Assembly: GCA_937129345.1 (NCBI GenBank)
Contig: CAKZMZ010000489.1
Span: 1-41,640, forward strand
Length of the DNA stretch: 41,640 bases
Direction: 5' to 3'
DNA from: an uncultured Thalassovita sp.
GTDB taxonomy: Bacteria > Bacteroidota > Bacteroidia > Cytophagales > Flammeovirgaceae
Shown piece after piece: positions 1-7,541 of the stretch (within the stretch, counting starts at the first letter, position 1; each line of letters begins with the position of its first letter). Both the position numbers and the translations under genes were made by a program. Below the pieces are notes generated by a model. That model made no database searches and had not been told where the DNA came from. It saw only the letters and a program-made list of their open reading frames with translations.

Positions 1-511
1 TCGCTTGTGCTACAGTTTTATTGGCATTGAATTCCTTTCTAAAATAAGGGCTAGGTCGCTGTACATCATCTTCTTGGTAGCCTGGCCCAATCCATTTGGC
101 CTGCCAGCTATTCGAGTTAAAAAACGCCGTATGCCAATGGGCTACCTCACTCCATTTGCTCGTTTTTTTGTTATTGTCCCAAACCTTTACTTGCCAGTAA
201 TAACGAGTATCAGGTTTGAGGGATTTACCTTGGTAATCTATATAGACCGATTGGTCGGAGGAAATTTTCCCAGAACTCCAAACAAGATTTCTGCCTCTTT
301 GCACGTCGCGCTCGTTGGTACCTACCCGAATTTCATAGGCGGTCTGCAGGGTATTTCGCTTTTCGCTTTTTATTTTCCAACTGAACTTTGGTTGTGTAAC
401 ATCGAGCCCAATGGGGTTTTTACGGTGTTCTACCTGTAGGTCATACACGGTAATTTGAGCGAGACTTATTTGTAAGAGAAGGGAAAAAAGTAGTGTCAGT
501 GTGGTTTTCAT
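1..511 (-). CDS. alpha-L-rhamnosidase, GH78 family (5' part, runs off the left edge)
   Basis: Reading the minus strand from the ATG at 511-509 gives 170 open codons to the window edge, so this is the N-terminal part of a longer gene. It begins with a signal peptide (MKTTLTLLFSLLLQISLAQ). The fibronectin-like N-terminal region typical of Bacteroidota GH78 rhamnosidases follows: VEHRKNPIGLD, PKFSW, TAYEIRV, VWSSGKISSDQS and RYYWQVKVWDN, then WQAKWIG, where the next beta domain begins. The catalytic (alpha/alpha)6 barrel lies outside the window. Family knowledge: such enzymes release terminal L-rhamnose from pectin, ulvan or glycosides in the periplasm or outside the cell. The nearby rhamnulose-phosphate aldolase/dehydrogenase supports rhamnose as the product. 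The plus-strand open frame at 5-439 is its shadow. Confidence 0.85.
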   Translation of the reverse strand, partial: MKTTLTLLFSLLLQISLAQITVYDLQVEHRKNPIGLDVTQPKFSWKIKSEKRNTLQTAYEIRVGTNERDVQRGRNLVWSSGKISSDQSVYIDYQGKSLKPDTRYYWQVKVWDNNKKTSKWSEVAHWHTAFFNSNSWQAKWIGPGYQEDDVQRPSPYFRKEFNANKTVAQA

Positions 512-791
512 TTTCAGTTAAATTGGTTTTGTCCCTCAATTTATAGAAACACTTAGAGAAGTGGAAATCGAAGTTTTATAAAGCTAAGGTATATTGGGTT
601 AAAAAGGAGTTTTATGGCTTGAAAGTACAAAATTCATTGCTGTCTTTTGTCCACTTGCGAACACCATTGCGCATTAGCGAACAAGTGTTTTAAGCACTGT
701 TGGCTTGTATGAGACTGATAAACAGTAACTTGTATAAAAAGGTACTTGCTTTGATAAAATTCAAATGTATTTAACATCTAAATATTTGAAC

Positions 792-1346
792 ATGAAGAAT
801 TTAGCATTTACAATTTTATCTCTCTCAGTGTTTTTATTGAACACTTCTTTACTCCAAGCACAAAATGATGAGCGAGATGGAAGCAAGCACAATGAAAAAA
901 TTACGGTAACGGTAGATGGTAAAAAATACGAACTAGGTGATTTTATCTCTGAGAAGGTAGAAGCTAGTATGGAGGAATTTGCCGAAGGATTTGAAATGGA
1001 TTTTGATGCTGACGAGTTCGACTTTTCTTTTAATTTTAATGGTGAAGAGATGGGCGAATGGGGTGAGAATTTGGGTAAATCCATTGAAAAAATGGTGAAC
1101 AATATGGACGTGGAATTAGAGGATTTAGACCCTGAAGAATTTGAAGACTCCAACTTTGATGGTGACTGGGGAAAACGTAGCGGTTCAGATATTCTTGATG
1201 AAATAGAGGACGAATACGGCTCAAAAGTGGAGTTGATTGAAAAGATGAAAATTAAGATCAGAGAGGAAAAAGTGACTGTTGACATTGATGCCAAATTGGA
1301 AGACGGACAGCGTGTCCATAAGAGAATAGTAGAGGAGAGGGATTGA
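792..1346 (+). CDS. small acidic exported protein of unknown function
   Basis: I do not recognise the family. Starting at the ATG at 792 gives 184 residues with a clean signal peptide (MKNLAFTILSLSVFLLNTS, then LLQAQ). An ATG at 765 in the same frame would add nine residues before it and weaken the signal, so 792 is preferred. The mature part is very acidic, with repeated short Asp/Glu- and Phe-rich segments such as FEMDFDADEFDFSFNFNGEE and a run around DVELEDLDPEEFEDS. A more mixed C-terminal part is rich in Lys/Glu and beta-like (EEKVTVDIDAKLEDG). The early segment ITVTVDGKKYELGDFISEKV may be a small beta module. The acidic stretches could bind calcium or a basic partner, but this is only inference. 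The gene stands alone and ends beside a palindromic element. Confidence 0.6.
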   Translation: MKNLAFTILSLSVFLLNTSLLQAQNDERDGSKHNEKITVTVDGKKYELGDFISEKVEASMEEFAEGFEMDFDADEFDFSFNFNGEEMGEWGENLGKSIEKMVNNMDVELEDLDPEEFEDSNFDGDWGKRSGSDILDEIEDEYGSKVELIEKMKIKIREEKVTVDIDAKLEDGQRVHKRIVEERD

Positions 1347-1352
1347 AATTAA

Positions 1353-1627
1353 AAATAATTTAGCCCAACGTGAGGTTTTTACTTAAAAACCTAATAATCA
1401 ATAACTTAAGCCGTCATGCTGACCACGTCATGCTGACCACGTCATTCCGAACGAAGTGAAGGAATCTGAAAGCTATTAGCAAACAGTTTGCCGCTTCGGC
1501 GGTCCGATTCACTCCAACGCATAATCAGCCCTTCAGTTCGCAAGGACGATTTTTTTGAGAGGTATTTGGCTCAAATTCCAGAAACCTCACGTTTAGCCCA
1601 TGAATTAATTCATGGGCTAAATTATTT
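1353..1627. repeat. 275-bp intergenic element with terminal inverted repeats and REP-like core
   Basis: The left end AAATAATTTAGCCCA (1353-1367) is the exact reverse complement of the right end (1613-1627). The next 11 bases, ACGTGAGGTTT (1368-1378), match the reverse complement of 1582-1592, after a 20-base insertion in the right arm. The right arm is itself a perfect 30-bp palindrome (1592-1621). Inside are two tandem copies of CGTCATGCTGACCA (1412-1439), then CGTCATTCCGAACGAAGTGA (1440-1459). That last word resembles dispersed intergenic repeats I remember from Bacteroidota genomes. A degenerate reverse-complement partner lies near 1530-1550. The element fills the space between two convergent genes almost exactly, starting 7 bases after one stop and ending 10 bases before the other. 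It could be a mobile REP/MITE-like element that also acts as a two-way terminator. Confidence 0.7.
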
Positions 1628-1636
1628 GCTTTATAA

Positions 1637-2395
1637 TCATTTATCCAACTTCTTCTCGCCAATTTTCTTGATATCTTCCTGTGGGGGCAATTCTTCTGGT
1701 TTTACGTTTTTGTTGAGCAGTACATTTCTGATTTCTTGGTTGCTGGCCTCATGCTCTTTTTTTATGGCCTCTTCACCTTCTAAATCTTTTTGCTTTACGG
1801 TGTGGTTGCTTATTTCGGTGGCAAAGGTTTTACCCGTTAGCAAGATGCTGTCCATGTAATCGTCGGGGTCATCTCCCTGGTCGATTTTGTATTTTTTATG
1901 TAGGTCGGTTCCCTCAAAAAGCATAGCATCGCCTGCTTGCACCACTCTGTAAAAACCAGCCTCATCAATTCCTCTTTCTTTAATGTTCAAAAAAAATTTT
2001 TCTTGGGTTTCTTTGAGTTTTTTGTGAAAAGCTAAGCGCTTATTTTGCTTTTCGTCTATGGCTTGACTACCTACTTTTGCCAACCACATTTTAAAAGGTT
2101 CTGCTTTTTTAGAAGGTATGGCTTGTATGATCCTTAAAATGCCTTCTTTATCTGCACAATTGATTTTTTGTTTGCCGCCACTGGTCTCCACATAAAGGGG
2201 GGTGGCAATTTGCCCCCATCCTTCTTTTAGGCCTGGATCACGGCGGCGCAAATCTTTTAAATAGCCCTGTGGATTTTTACTTTCAGAAAGTACCGCTACC
2301 ACATCCACAATCACCAAAAACCACTCTTGCGAGGTCTCATTCCATACCCTTCTAATCTCTTTATCAAATATTTCTACCAAATCCATAAGATACAT
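1637..2395 (-). CDS. Bro-N domain protein (phage antirepressor / DinD-like)
   Basis: From the ATG at 2395-2393 this encodes 252 residues. The first half matches the Bro-N domain of baculovirus BRO proteins, phage antirepressors and DNA-damage-inducible DinD-like proteins: IRRVWNETSQEWFLVIVDVV, LKDLRRRDPGL, INCADKEGILRIIQAIPSKKAEPFK (split here as INCADKEGILRI and IQAIPSKKAEPFK) and MWLAKVG. The C-terminal half is charged and probably alpha-helical. The frame stays open to 2551, but that start would overlap the divergent gntR-type gene, and Bro-N similarity begins just after 2395, so 2395 is chosen. A perfect inverted repeat overlaps the start codon, suggesting autoregulation. These proteins bind DNA or regulate prophage and SOS functions. 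No other phage genes are nearby, so it may be a domesticated orphan. Confidence 0.75.
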   Translation of the reverse strand: MYLMDLVEIFDKEIRRVWNETSQEWFLVIVDVVAVLSESKNPQGYLKDLRRRDPGLKEGWGQIATPLYVETSGGKQKINCADKEGILRIIQAIPSKKAEPFKMWLAKVGSQAIDEKQNKRLAFHKKLKETQEKFFLNIKERGIDEAGFYRVVQAGDAMLFEGTDLHKKYKIDQGDDPDDYMDSILLTGKTFATEISNHTVKQKDLEGEEAIKKEHEASNQEIRNVLLNKNVKPEELPPQEDIKKIGEKKLDK

Positions 2396-2423
2396 GTTTC
2401 TATTTAAACCTAAGATAGAAACA
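2395..2423. promoter_or_regulatory. perfect inverted repeat at the Bro-N gene start, candidate operator
   Basis: TGTTTCTAT (2395-2403) and ATAGAAACA (2415-2423) are exact inverted copies separated by 11 bases, with centres 20 bp apart, about two helical turns. The repeat reaches into the ATG of the Bro-N gene. This is the geometry of a site for a dimeric repressor that would block initiation. Which protein binds is not shown by the sequence. Confidence 0.45.
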
Positions 2424-2534
2424 GAAAGAAGAAACGCAAAAGTTTGTTGAGACGAACGGCTAAAAGTATCTTGCCGAGTAATCTTGATTTGAAACCCCGA
2501 ACTTTCTTCTAATTTTGAAGTATAATTCTTCAAT

Positions 2535-3569
2535 ATGTATCCGAAACGCAATCAATTACTTTATCTTTTTCAGGTGGATGAACACAAGCGCATGCCCAAG
2601 TACCGGCAAATCGTGCGCTCTGTGGTAAACTCTATTAAGCAAGGAGATTTAAAAGTAGGGGCTAAGTTGCCTTCTATTAATGAAGTGAGTGTAGAGTTTT
2701 TATTGGCCAGGGAAACGGTGGTAAAGGCTTACAACAAATTGCGAGAGATGGGCATTGTAGTCTCGAGGCCGGGTAAGGGCATTTATGTTTGTAGTGAAGA
2801 TATAGACAAAGAATACCACATTTTCTTGCTCTTTAATAAATTGAGCCCGCATAAAAAAGTGGTTTACGATGCCTTTGTAAACGAGATGGGCAAGGAAGCC
2901 AAAGTAAGGCTGTTTATCTATAATAACGACTTTAACACTTTTAAAAGGCTGGTAGAAGAAAATACTGGAAACTTTACGCATTATGTAGTTATCACACATT
3001 TTTTTGGGGTAAACCCGCCGGTTAGTAAGGTATTAGAAAAAATACCTTACCAACAATTGGTTATGCTAGATAAGCGTTTGGTAGGCCCGGCAGATGAGTG
3101 TACCTCCGTTTATCAAGATTTTGCTAGCGATATTAAGAATGCCTTGGCATCTGCTCGAGAAGATTTAAATAAATATCAGCGGCTTACCTTGGTTTTTCCG
3201 GCTTCTACTTACCACTCAGATCAGATTAAGACAGGCTTTAAATTGTTTTGCGAGCAGGCTGGCTTTGCCCACAAGATCATTGATAGTTTTGAGTATGAAG
3301 AGCAGCTAAAAGAAGCATTTATTATTTTGGAAGAGTCGGATTTAATCGCCTTACTCGGTACTGTTAGGGATAAAAATTTGACCTTGGGTAAGGATATCGG
3401 AGTGATTTCTTACAATGAGACCCCGCTTAAAGAATTTATAGCCGGCGGATTAAGTGTGGTATCCACGGATTTTGCAGCAATGGGCCACAAAGCGGCAGAA
3501 TTGGTTAAATCGGGAGAAATCATTCAAACTGCCAACCCGTTTAGGTACATTAAGAGGGGATCTTTGTGA
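2535..3569 (+). CDS. GntR-type regulator with LacI/periplasmic-binding-like effector domain
   Basis: 344 residues. The N-terminal winged helix-turn-helix (about residues 18-85) shows the GntR pattern: PKYRQIVRSVVNSIKQGDLK, GAKLPSINEVSVEF, RETVVKAYNKLREMGIV, RPGKGIYV. Residues about 95-340 resemble a LacI-type sugar-binding domain (FLLFNKLSPHKKVVYDAF, TLVFPASTYHSDQIKTGF, IGVISYNETPLKEFIAGGLS, FAAMGHKAAEL). Bacteroidota use this architecture for sugar-responsive regulators of catabolic operons. It lies directly upstream of, and in the same direction as, the rhamnulose-phosphate aldolase/dehydrogenase gene. The spacer carries three related palindromes, so rhamnose or a rhamnose phosphate is a reasonable effector. 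That assignment is inference from context. It is divergent from the Bro-N gene. Confidence 0.85.
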   Translation: MYPKRNQLLYLFQVDEHKRMPKYRQIVRSVVNSIKQGDLKVGAKLPSINEVSVEFLLARETVVKAYNKLREMGIVVSRPGKGIYVCSEDIDKEYHIFLLFNKLSPHKKVVYDAFVNEMGKEAKVRLFIYNNDFNTFKRLVEENTGNFTHYVVITHFFGVNPPVSKVLEKIPYQQLVMLDKRLVGPADECTSVYQDFASDIKNALASAREDLNKYQRLTLVFPASTYHSDQIKTGFKLFCEQAGFAHKIIDSFEYEEQLKEAFIILEESDLIALLGTVRDKNLTLGKDIGVISYNETPLKEFIAGGLSVVSTDFAAMGHKAAELVKSGEIIQTANPFRYIKRGSL

Positions 3570-3597
3570 GGTCTGATTTTTAAATAAGTATTCTAAC

Positions 3598-3623
3598 TGA
3601 TGTAAGCGTCTACGCTTACATCA
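3598..3623. promoter_or_regulatory. palindrome 1, 12-bp arms with AAGCGTNNACGCTT core
   Basis: TGATGTAAGCGT and ACGCTTACATCA are perfect inverted arms around the two bases CT. It starts 28 bases after the regulator's stop codon, so it could act as a terminator hairpin. Its core is shared with the two palindromes further on, which argues for a protein-binding site or a REP-like family instead. Confidence 0.55.
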
Positions 3624-3712
3624 AAAGTCTACTAATACAGCGTAGTTACAAATAAGCGACTGCCGAAGCTAATGGGGTGTTCTTAAAAAATAAGGTTTGT
3701 GTTTTTTCAATT

Positions 3713-3792
3713 CCATCGTTTCAAGCGTAGACGCTTGAATAAGCAATTTATACCATCGGTTCAAGCGTGGACGCTTAAATGAGTAATTTATA
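3713..3792. repeat. two 40-bp direct repeats, each carrying an AAGCGTNNACGCTT palindrome
   Basis: Units 3713-3752 and 3753-3792 both run from CCATCG through a palindrome to AATTTATA. The palindromes are TTCAAGCGTAGACGCTTGAA (3720-3739, perfect) and TTCAAGCGTGGACGCTTAAA (3760-3779, one imperfect pair). The period is exactly 40 bp, near four helical turns, which would put bound dimers on the same DNA face. They lie 160-220 bp upstream of the aldolase/dehydrogenase start. They could be operators for the adjacent GntR-type regulator, or copies of a dispersed palindromic repeat. Confidence 0.6.
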
Positions 3793-3938
3793 CCAGCTAG
3801 ATTTCCCACAGTATAGTACATAACAGCTTGCATGCTGCCTCTATCTACATTTGCAAGAAGAAAATGAATTTCTACTAATTGTCACGTAATCAGTTAACTA
3901 GCGGCAAATTTTGGTTATTATAAATCATCTTTCCAATT

Positions 3939-6041
3939 ATGAATATAGTAAAAGACTTTAAATATGTAGATTACCTATGGGACGAAGAAAAAGCAGCAGC
4001 TTTAGAAGGAGATGAAGTTGCGCTTTTGTTGTACCGTTCTAACATTTTAGGCAGTGACCTCCGCATAACTAATTACGGTGGTGGTAACACAAGTTGCAAA
4101 ACTATTGAAAAGGACCCATTAACTGGTAAAGATACCGAAGTAATGTGGATCAAAGGTTCTGGCGGTGACATTGGTACTTTAAAGCGAGATGGACTAGCGG
4201 CCCTGTACCAAGAGCGATTGCACAGCTTAAAAAACATCTATCGCGGTTTAGAATTTGAAGATGAGATGGTAGGCCTTTTCCAACATTGTATTTTCGACTT
4301 GGATTCAAGAGCGCCCTCAATCGATACACCTTTACATAGTTTCTTGCCATTTAAGCACATCGATCACCTTCACCCAGATGCAGCCATTGCCATTGCGGCA
4401 GCCAAGGACAGCAGGAAAATCACTCAAGAAATTTTTGGAGATACCATGGGATGGGTACACTGGCAAAGACCGGGTTTCGATTTGGGTTTGCAGCTCGCAA
4501 AATGCCTAGAGGAAAATCCCGGTATTAGAGGTATTGTACTTGAAAGCCACGGGCTATTCACTTGGGGCGATACGGCTTATGAATGCTACATCAACAGCTT
4601 AGAAGTGATTGAAATGTGTTCTGAATATTTAGAAAAGCACATTGAAGGGAAGCCAGTATTTGGAGGGGAAAAAGTAAAGGCGCTGCCTACTGAGGAAAGA
4701 AAGCAACAAGCTGCAATTTTAGCTCCATACCTCAGGGGTTTCTGCTCTAGCGAAAAGCTAATGGTCGGTCATTTTACAGATAGCGAGCGCGTACTGGAAT
4801 TTATCAATAGCCAAGATTTAGATAAATTGGCCCCTATGGGAACCAGTTGTCCTGATCACTTTTTAAGGACTAAGATTAAGCCGTTGGTACTCAATTTTAC
4901 CCCTGATGAAGATGTGAGCGATGCGGCTAGCGTAAAGGAAAAGCTCACTCCTTTATTTGAGGAGTATAGGGCTTACTATAAAGATTATTACGAAAACCAT
5001 AAAAGAGACAACAGTCCAGCCATGCGGGATGCCAACCCTGTTGTGATACTATGGCCAGGCGTGGGTATGTTTACTTTTGCCAAAAACAAGCAAACGGCAC
5101 GTGTGGCGAGCGAATTTTATGTAAATGCCATTAATGTGATGCGGGGTGCCGAGGCAGTTTCTTCTTACACTTCTCTGCCTTTGCAAGAAGCTTTTGATAT
5201 TGAATATTGGTTGCTAGAGGAGGCCAAATTACAGCGCATGCCCAAAGAAAAGCCCCTTTCTAGAAAAGTAGCCTTGGTTACCGGCGGCGGCGGCGGTATA
5301 GGCAAAGCCATTGCAGACCGTTTGGCGGCAGAAGGCGCCTGCGTTGTGCTCACCGATATAAGCCAAGAACGTTTGGACGAAGCAGGCGCGACCTATGGCA
5401 AAGATGGAGCGGCTTGGCAACAGGCAGATGTAACTGATAAATCAGCAGTAGAAAAAGTTTTTGATCGTGCCGCATTGGCATTTGGTGGAGTTGATATCAT
5501 AATAAATTGCGCAGGTTTGGCCATTTCTAAGCCTGTAGAAGATACCACAGAAGCCGATTGGGATCTAATTCAGAACGTTATCGTTAAAGGTCAGTTCTTG
5601 GTGTCTCAGGCGGGTGTTGAAGTGATGAGGAAGCAAGACAAAGGCGGTGATATCGTGAACATTGCCTCTAAAAATGCTTTGGTGGCAGGACCTAAAAACA
5701 TAGGCTATGGCACGGCCAAAAGCGCACAGGTACATATGTCTAGATTATTGGCGGCGGAACTAGGATCAGAAAAGATTCGGGTAAATGTGGTTAACCCAGA
5801 TGCGGTGATTGTAGGCTCTAAAATTTGGGAAGGCAAGTGGGCTGAAGGTCGTGCTAAAGCCTACGGGGTTTCAGTGGAAGAACTGCCTGCTTTCTATGCT
5901 AAGAGAACCCTTATGAATGAGATTCTTTTACCTGAAGACATAGCAGCAGGCGTTTTTACCTTTGTTGGTGGAGATTTGAGTAAAAGCACGGGCAATATCC
6001 TCAATGTAGATGGCGGAGTCGCTCAAGCCTTTGTGAGATGA
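3939..6041 (+). CDS. bifunctional L-rhamnulose-1-phosphate aldolase / L-lactaldehyde dehydrogenase (fused aldolase-SDR)
   Basis: 700 residues in two domains. Residues about 1-430 form a class II aldolase domain with a metal-binding His cluster in LHSFLPFKHIDHLHPDA and a further His in VLESHGLFTWG. Residues about 440-700 form a short-chain dehydrogenase: the Rossmann motif starts at Val447 (VTGGGGGIG), the catalytic Ser is near 577 and Tyr590/Lys594 lie in YGTAKSA. The family (called RhaE or RhaEW in some bacteria) cleaves L-rhamnulose 1-phosphate to DHAP and L-lactaldehyde, then oxidises the aldehyde with NAD in the cytoplasm. The rhamnose isomerase, kinase and transporter are not in this window. 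The gene sits behind a sugar-type regulator and palindromes and ends at a strong terminator, so it is probably a single-gene unit. A fuculose-type substrate cannot be excluded. Confidence 0.9.
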   Translation: MNIVKDFKYVDYLWDEEKAAALEGDEVALLLYRSNILGSDLRITNYGGGNTSCKTIEKDPLTGKDTEVMWIKGSGGDIGTLKRDGLAALYQERLHSLKNIYRGLEFEDEMVGLFQHCIFDLDSRAPSIDTPLHSFLPFKHIDHLHPDAAIAIAAAKDSRKITQEIFGDTMGWVHWQRPGFDLGLQLAKCLEENPGIRGIVLESHGLFTWGDTAYECYINSLEVIEMCSEYLEKHIEGKPVFGGEKVKALPTEERKQQAAILAPYLRGFCSSEKLMVGHFTDSERVLEFINSQDLDKLAPMGTSCPDHFLRTKIKPLVLNFTPDEDVSDAASVKEKLTPLFEEYRAYYKDYYENHKRDNSPAMRDANPVVILWPGVGMFTFAKNKQTARVASEFYVNAINVMRGAEAVSSYTSLPLQEAFDIEYWLLEEAKLQRMPKEKPLSRKVALVTGGGGGIGKAIADRLAAEGACVVLTDISQERLDEAGATYGKDGAAWQQADVTDKSAVEKVFDRAALAFGGVDIIINCAGLAISKPVEDTTEADWDLIQNVIVKGQFLVSQAGVEVMRKQDKGGDIVNIASKNALVAGPKNIGYGTAKSAQVHMSRLLAAELGSEKIRVNVVNPDAVIVGSKIWEGKWAEGRAKAYGVSVEELPAFYAKRTLMNEILLPEDIAAGVFTFVGGDLSKSTGNILNVDGGVAQAFVR

Positions 6042-6069
6042 ATTCTACAAGTTTTAATAGATTTTAAAG

Positions 6070-6096
6070 GGAGACTAAATTTGGTCTCCTTTTTTT
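6070..6096 (+). terminator. rho-independent terminator after the rhamnose enzyme
   Basis: GGAGAC (6070-6075) and GTCTCC (6084-6089) form a stem with an eight-base loop, followed by seven T (6090-6096). It lies 29 bases after the stop codon and 30 bases before the end of the convergent esterase gene. Confidence 0.8.
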
Positions 6097-6125
6097 GGCA
6101 TCAATCTATGCTTTATTGAAATCCT

Positions 6126-7445
6126 TCAATCCAACCCCAACTCTTTAAACAACCAAGCATCGGTTATTTCATACTGTTCTGGAAAAGTCCAGTGGCCAGT
6201 CTCTAAAGCTAGAAATAATTGCTTGGGCGCATCGATTACATTGTAAGCTGCATACATAGAGGTTGGTGGACACACATTATCATTAAATCCCCAAGAATAG
6301 TAGCCGGGTACTTTTACTTTTCTGGCAAAATTGACCACATCATAATAGGCAGCGGTTTCCATTTCGGCCTTGGTTTGGTGATGTGGATTATCTGGGTGGA
6401 ACATGTGTGGCCAACCGCCGGCCCTGTTGGCATTGTAACCCGTTAAGTCGCAGAGTGCAGGATAATAAGGGACCAGCCATTTAATACGAGCATCCAAACC
6501 TGTAGTAACAATGGACAGTGCACCACCTTGACTTCCCCCTGCAACGGCAATATTTTCGCCATCAAACTCAGGCAGGCTAAAAATAAAATCTACAGAACGC
6601 ACACAGCCTAAATATACTCTTTTGTAATAATAAAGGTCTTTATCTTTGAGGTTGGCAACCCAATAATTAGCTAAAGCACCATAACGCAAGTTGTTATATA
6701 CCTCAGGGTTTAGTGTAACCGGTATGCCGTGTATGCCAATTTGCAAGGTAATTACCCCTTTTTCTGCCGTATTTACATCGCCATAATAAGGTCTTACCCC
6801 TGCACCGGGCACTCTTAAAATAGCAGGGTATTTCCCCTCAGCTTTGGGCATAGATAAGATGCCATAAATCCTAGAACGGTTGGGATAATTTTGAAAATCG
6901 ACATGATACACATTTACTTTTTCGGTGCATCGTTCAGGCAGTAAGGTCATATTAGCATCTATAGGAATTTTGGCCAAATCAGCTTTTGCATTATCCCAAA
7001 AAGTGTCAAAGTCGTCTGGCATCTTAACAATAGGCTCTATTGCCTCAGGCTCAAAACCCGCTGTGCCGTAACCTTCGTACTCCTTGCCATTTACGGTGGC
7101 ATACACTCGGCATCTCAAAAATCCTGCTTCATCCAAACCATCTACTTTAATACTACCCATGCCTTTTTTAAGCGTCATGCTTTGGGTTTCTTCGGGCATC
7201 AGCTTTTCCTTGCCCACTTTGTATTGTATAGTGATATTCTCTAAAAGCAAATTATTTTCAAGCACACTCACCCTAAATTCTACTTTCTCCCCGATTTTAT
7301 AAGTCCAATTTTGATGGGTAGGTGCCACGTTGACTTCTACCTTTTGCATTCTGGGCTGGGCTATTAGAGAGGTTGCCCAAACAAAAGCTAGTACAAAAGT
7401 TAAGTTGGTTTTAAGCTTGTAGAAGTTCTTTTTATTCATTTTCAA
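6126..7445 (-). CDS. secreted acetyl esterase, CE7 / AXE1 family
   Basis: 439 residues with a signal peptide ending near SLIAQ. A beta-sandwich-like region (residues about 35-140) precedes an alpha/beta hydrolase of the acetylxylan esterase / cephalosporin C deacetylase family. The nucleophile is Ser305 in AGGSQGGA, the acid is the Asp in GFNDNVCPPTS and the base is the His in ETGHWTFPEQYE. PYYGDV and HGIPVTLNPEVYNNL are family features. Such enzymes remove acetyl groups from polysaccharide fragments. Next to rhamnosidase and rhamnose genes, an acetylated pectin or other rhamnose-rich glycan is a likely substrate (inference). ATG codons at 7445 and 7439 are both possible starts. The plus-strand gene upstream ends at a terminator between the two convergent genes. 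Confidence 0.85.
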   Translation of the reverse strand: MKMNKKNFYKLKTNLTFVLAFVWATSLIAQPRMQKVEVNVAPTHQNWTYKIGEKVEFRVSVLENNLLLENITIQYKVGKEKLMPEETQSMTLKKGMGSIKVDGLDEAGFLRCRVYATVNGKEYEGYGTAGFEPEAIEPIVKMPDDFDTFWDNAKADLAKIPIDANMTLLPERCTEKVNVYHVDFQNYPNRSRIYGILSMPKAEGKYPAILRVPGAGVRPYYGDVNTAEKGVITLQIGIHGIPVTLNPEVYNNLRYGALANYWVANLKDKDLYYYKRVYLGCVRSVDFIFSLPEFDGENIAVAGGSQGGALSIVTTGLDARIKWLVPYYPALCDLTGYNANRAGGWPHMFHPDNPHHQTKAEMETAAYYDVVNFARKVKVPGYYSWGFNDNVCPPTSMYAAYNVIDAPKQLFLALETGHWTFPEQYEITDAWLFKELGLD

Positions 7446-7541
7446 TTAAAATTAGGTGGATAGTTAAATATATAGAATAGTTTTTAGCAATCTGCTATGA
7501 TGTTTTCTGAAAGTATAAATCATTATGGCAAAAATATACTA

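Larger units (their letters stand above)
3570..3938. other. 369-bp gene-free spacer between the regulator and the rhamnose enzyme
   Basis: No credible coding sequence is present on either strand. It holds three palindromes sharing AAGCGTNNACGCTT (centres near 3610.5, 3729.5 and 3769.5), two of them inside a 40-bp tandem repeat. The last 150 bases before the ATG at 3939 are AT-rich and probably contain the promoter. I could not identify a convincing Bacteroidota TTTG / TANNTTTG pair. Confidence 0.6.

Noticed and set aside
5-439. 144-codon plus-strand open frame at the left edge
   Set aside because: Shadow of the GH78 rhamnosidase start on the minus strand, which has a signal peptide and family motifs.
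640-700. Direct repeat GCGAAC and short inverted CACTTG/CAAGTG in the 512-791 spacer
   Set aside because: Short words in AT-rich DNA, not linked to a gene start; no support for a function.
761-1294. 177-codon minus-strand open frame
   Set aside because: Antisense shadow of the acidic exported protein: Asp/Glu codons read backwards give Ser/Phe-rich sequence.
1488-1859. 123-codon plus-strand open frame
   Set aside because: Runs through the palindromic intergenic element and antisense to the Bro-N gene; no domain is visible.
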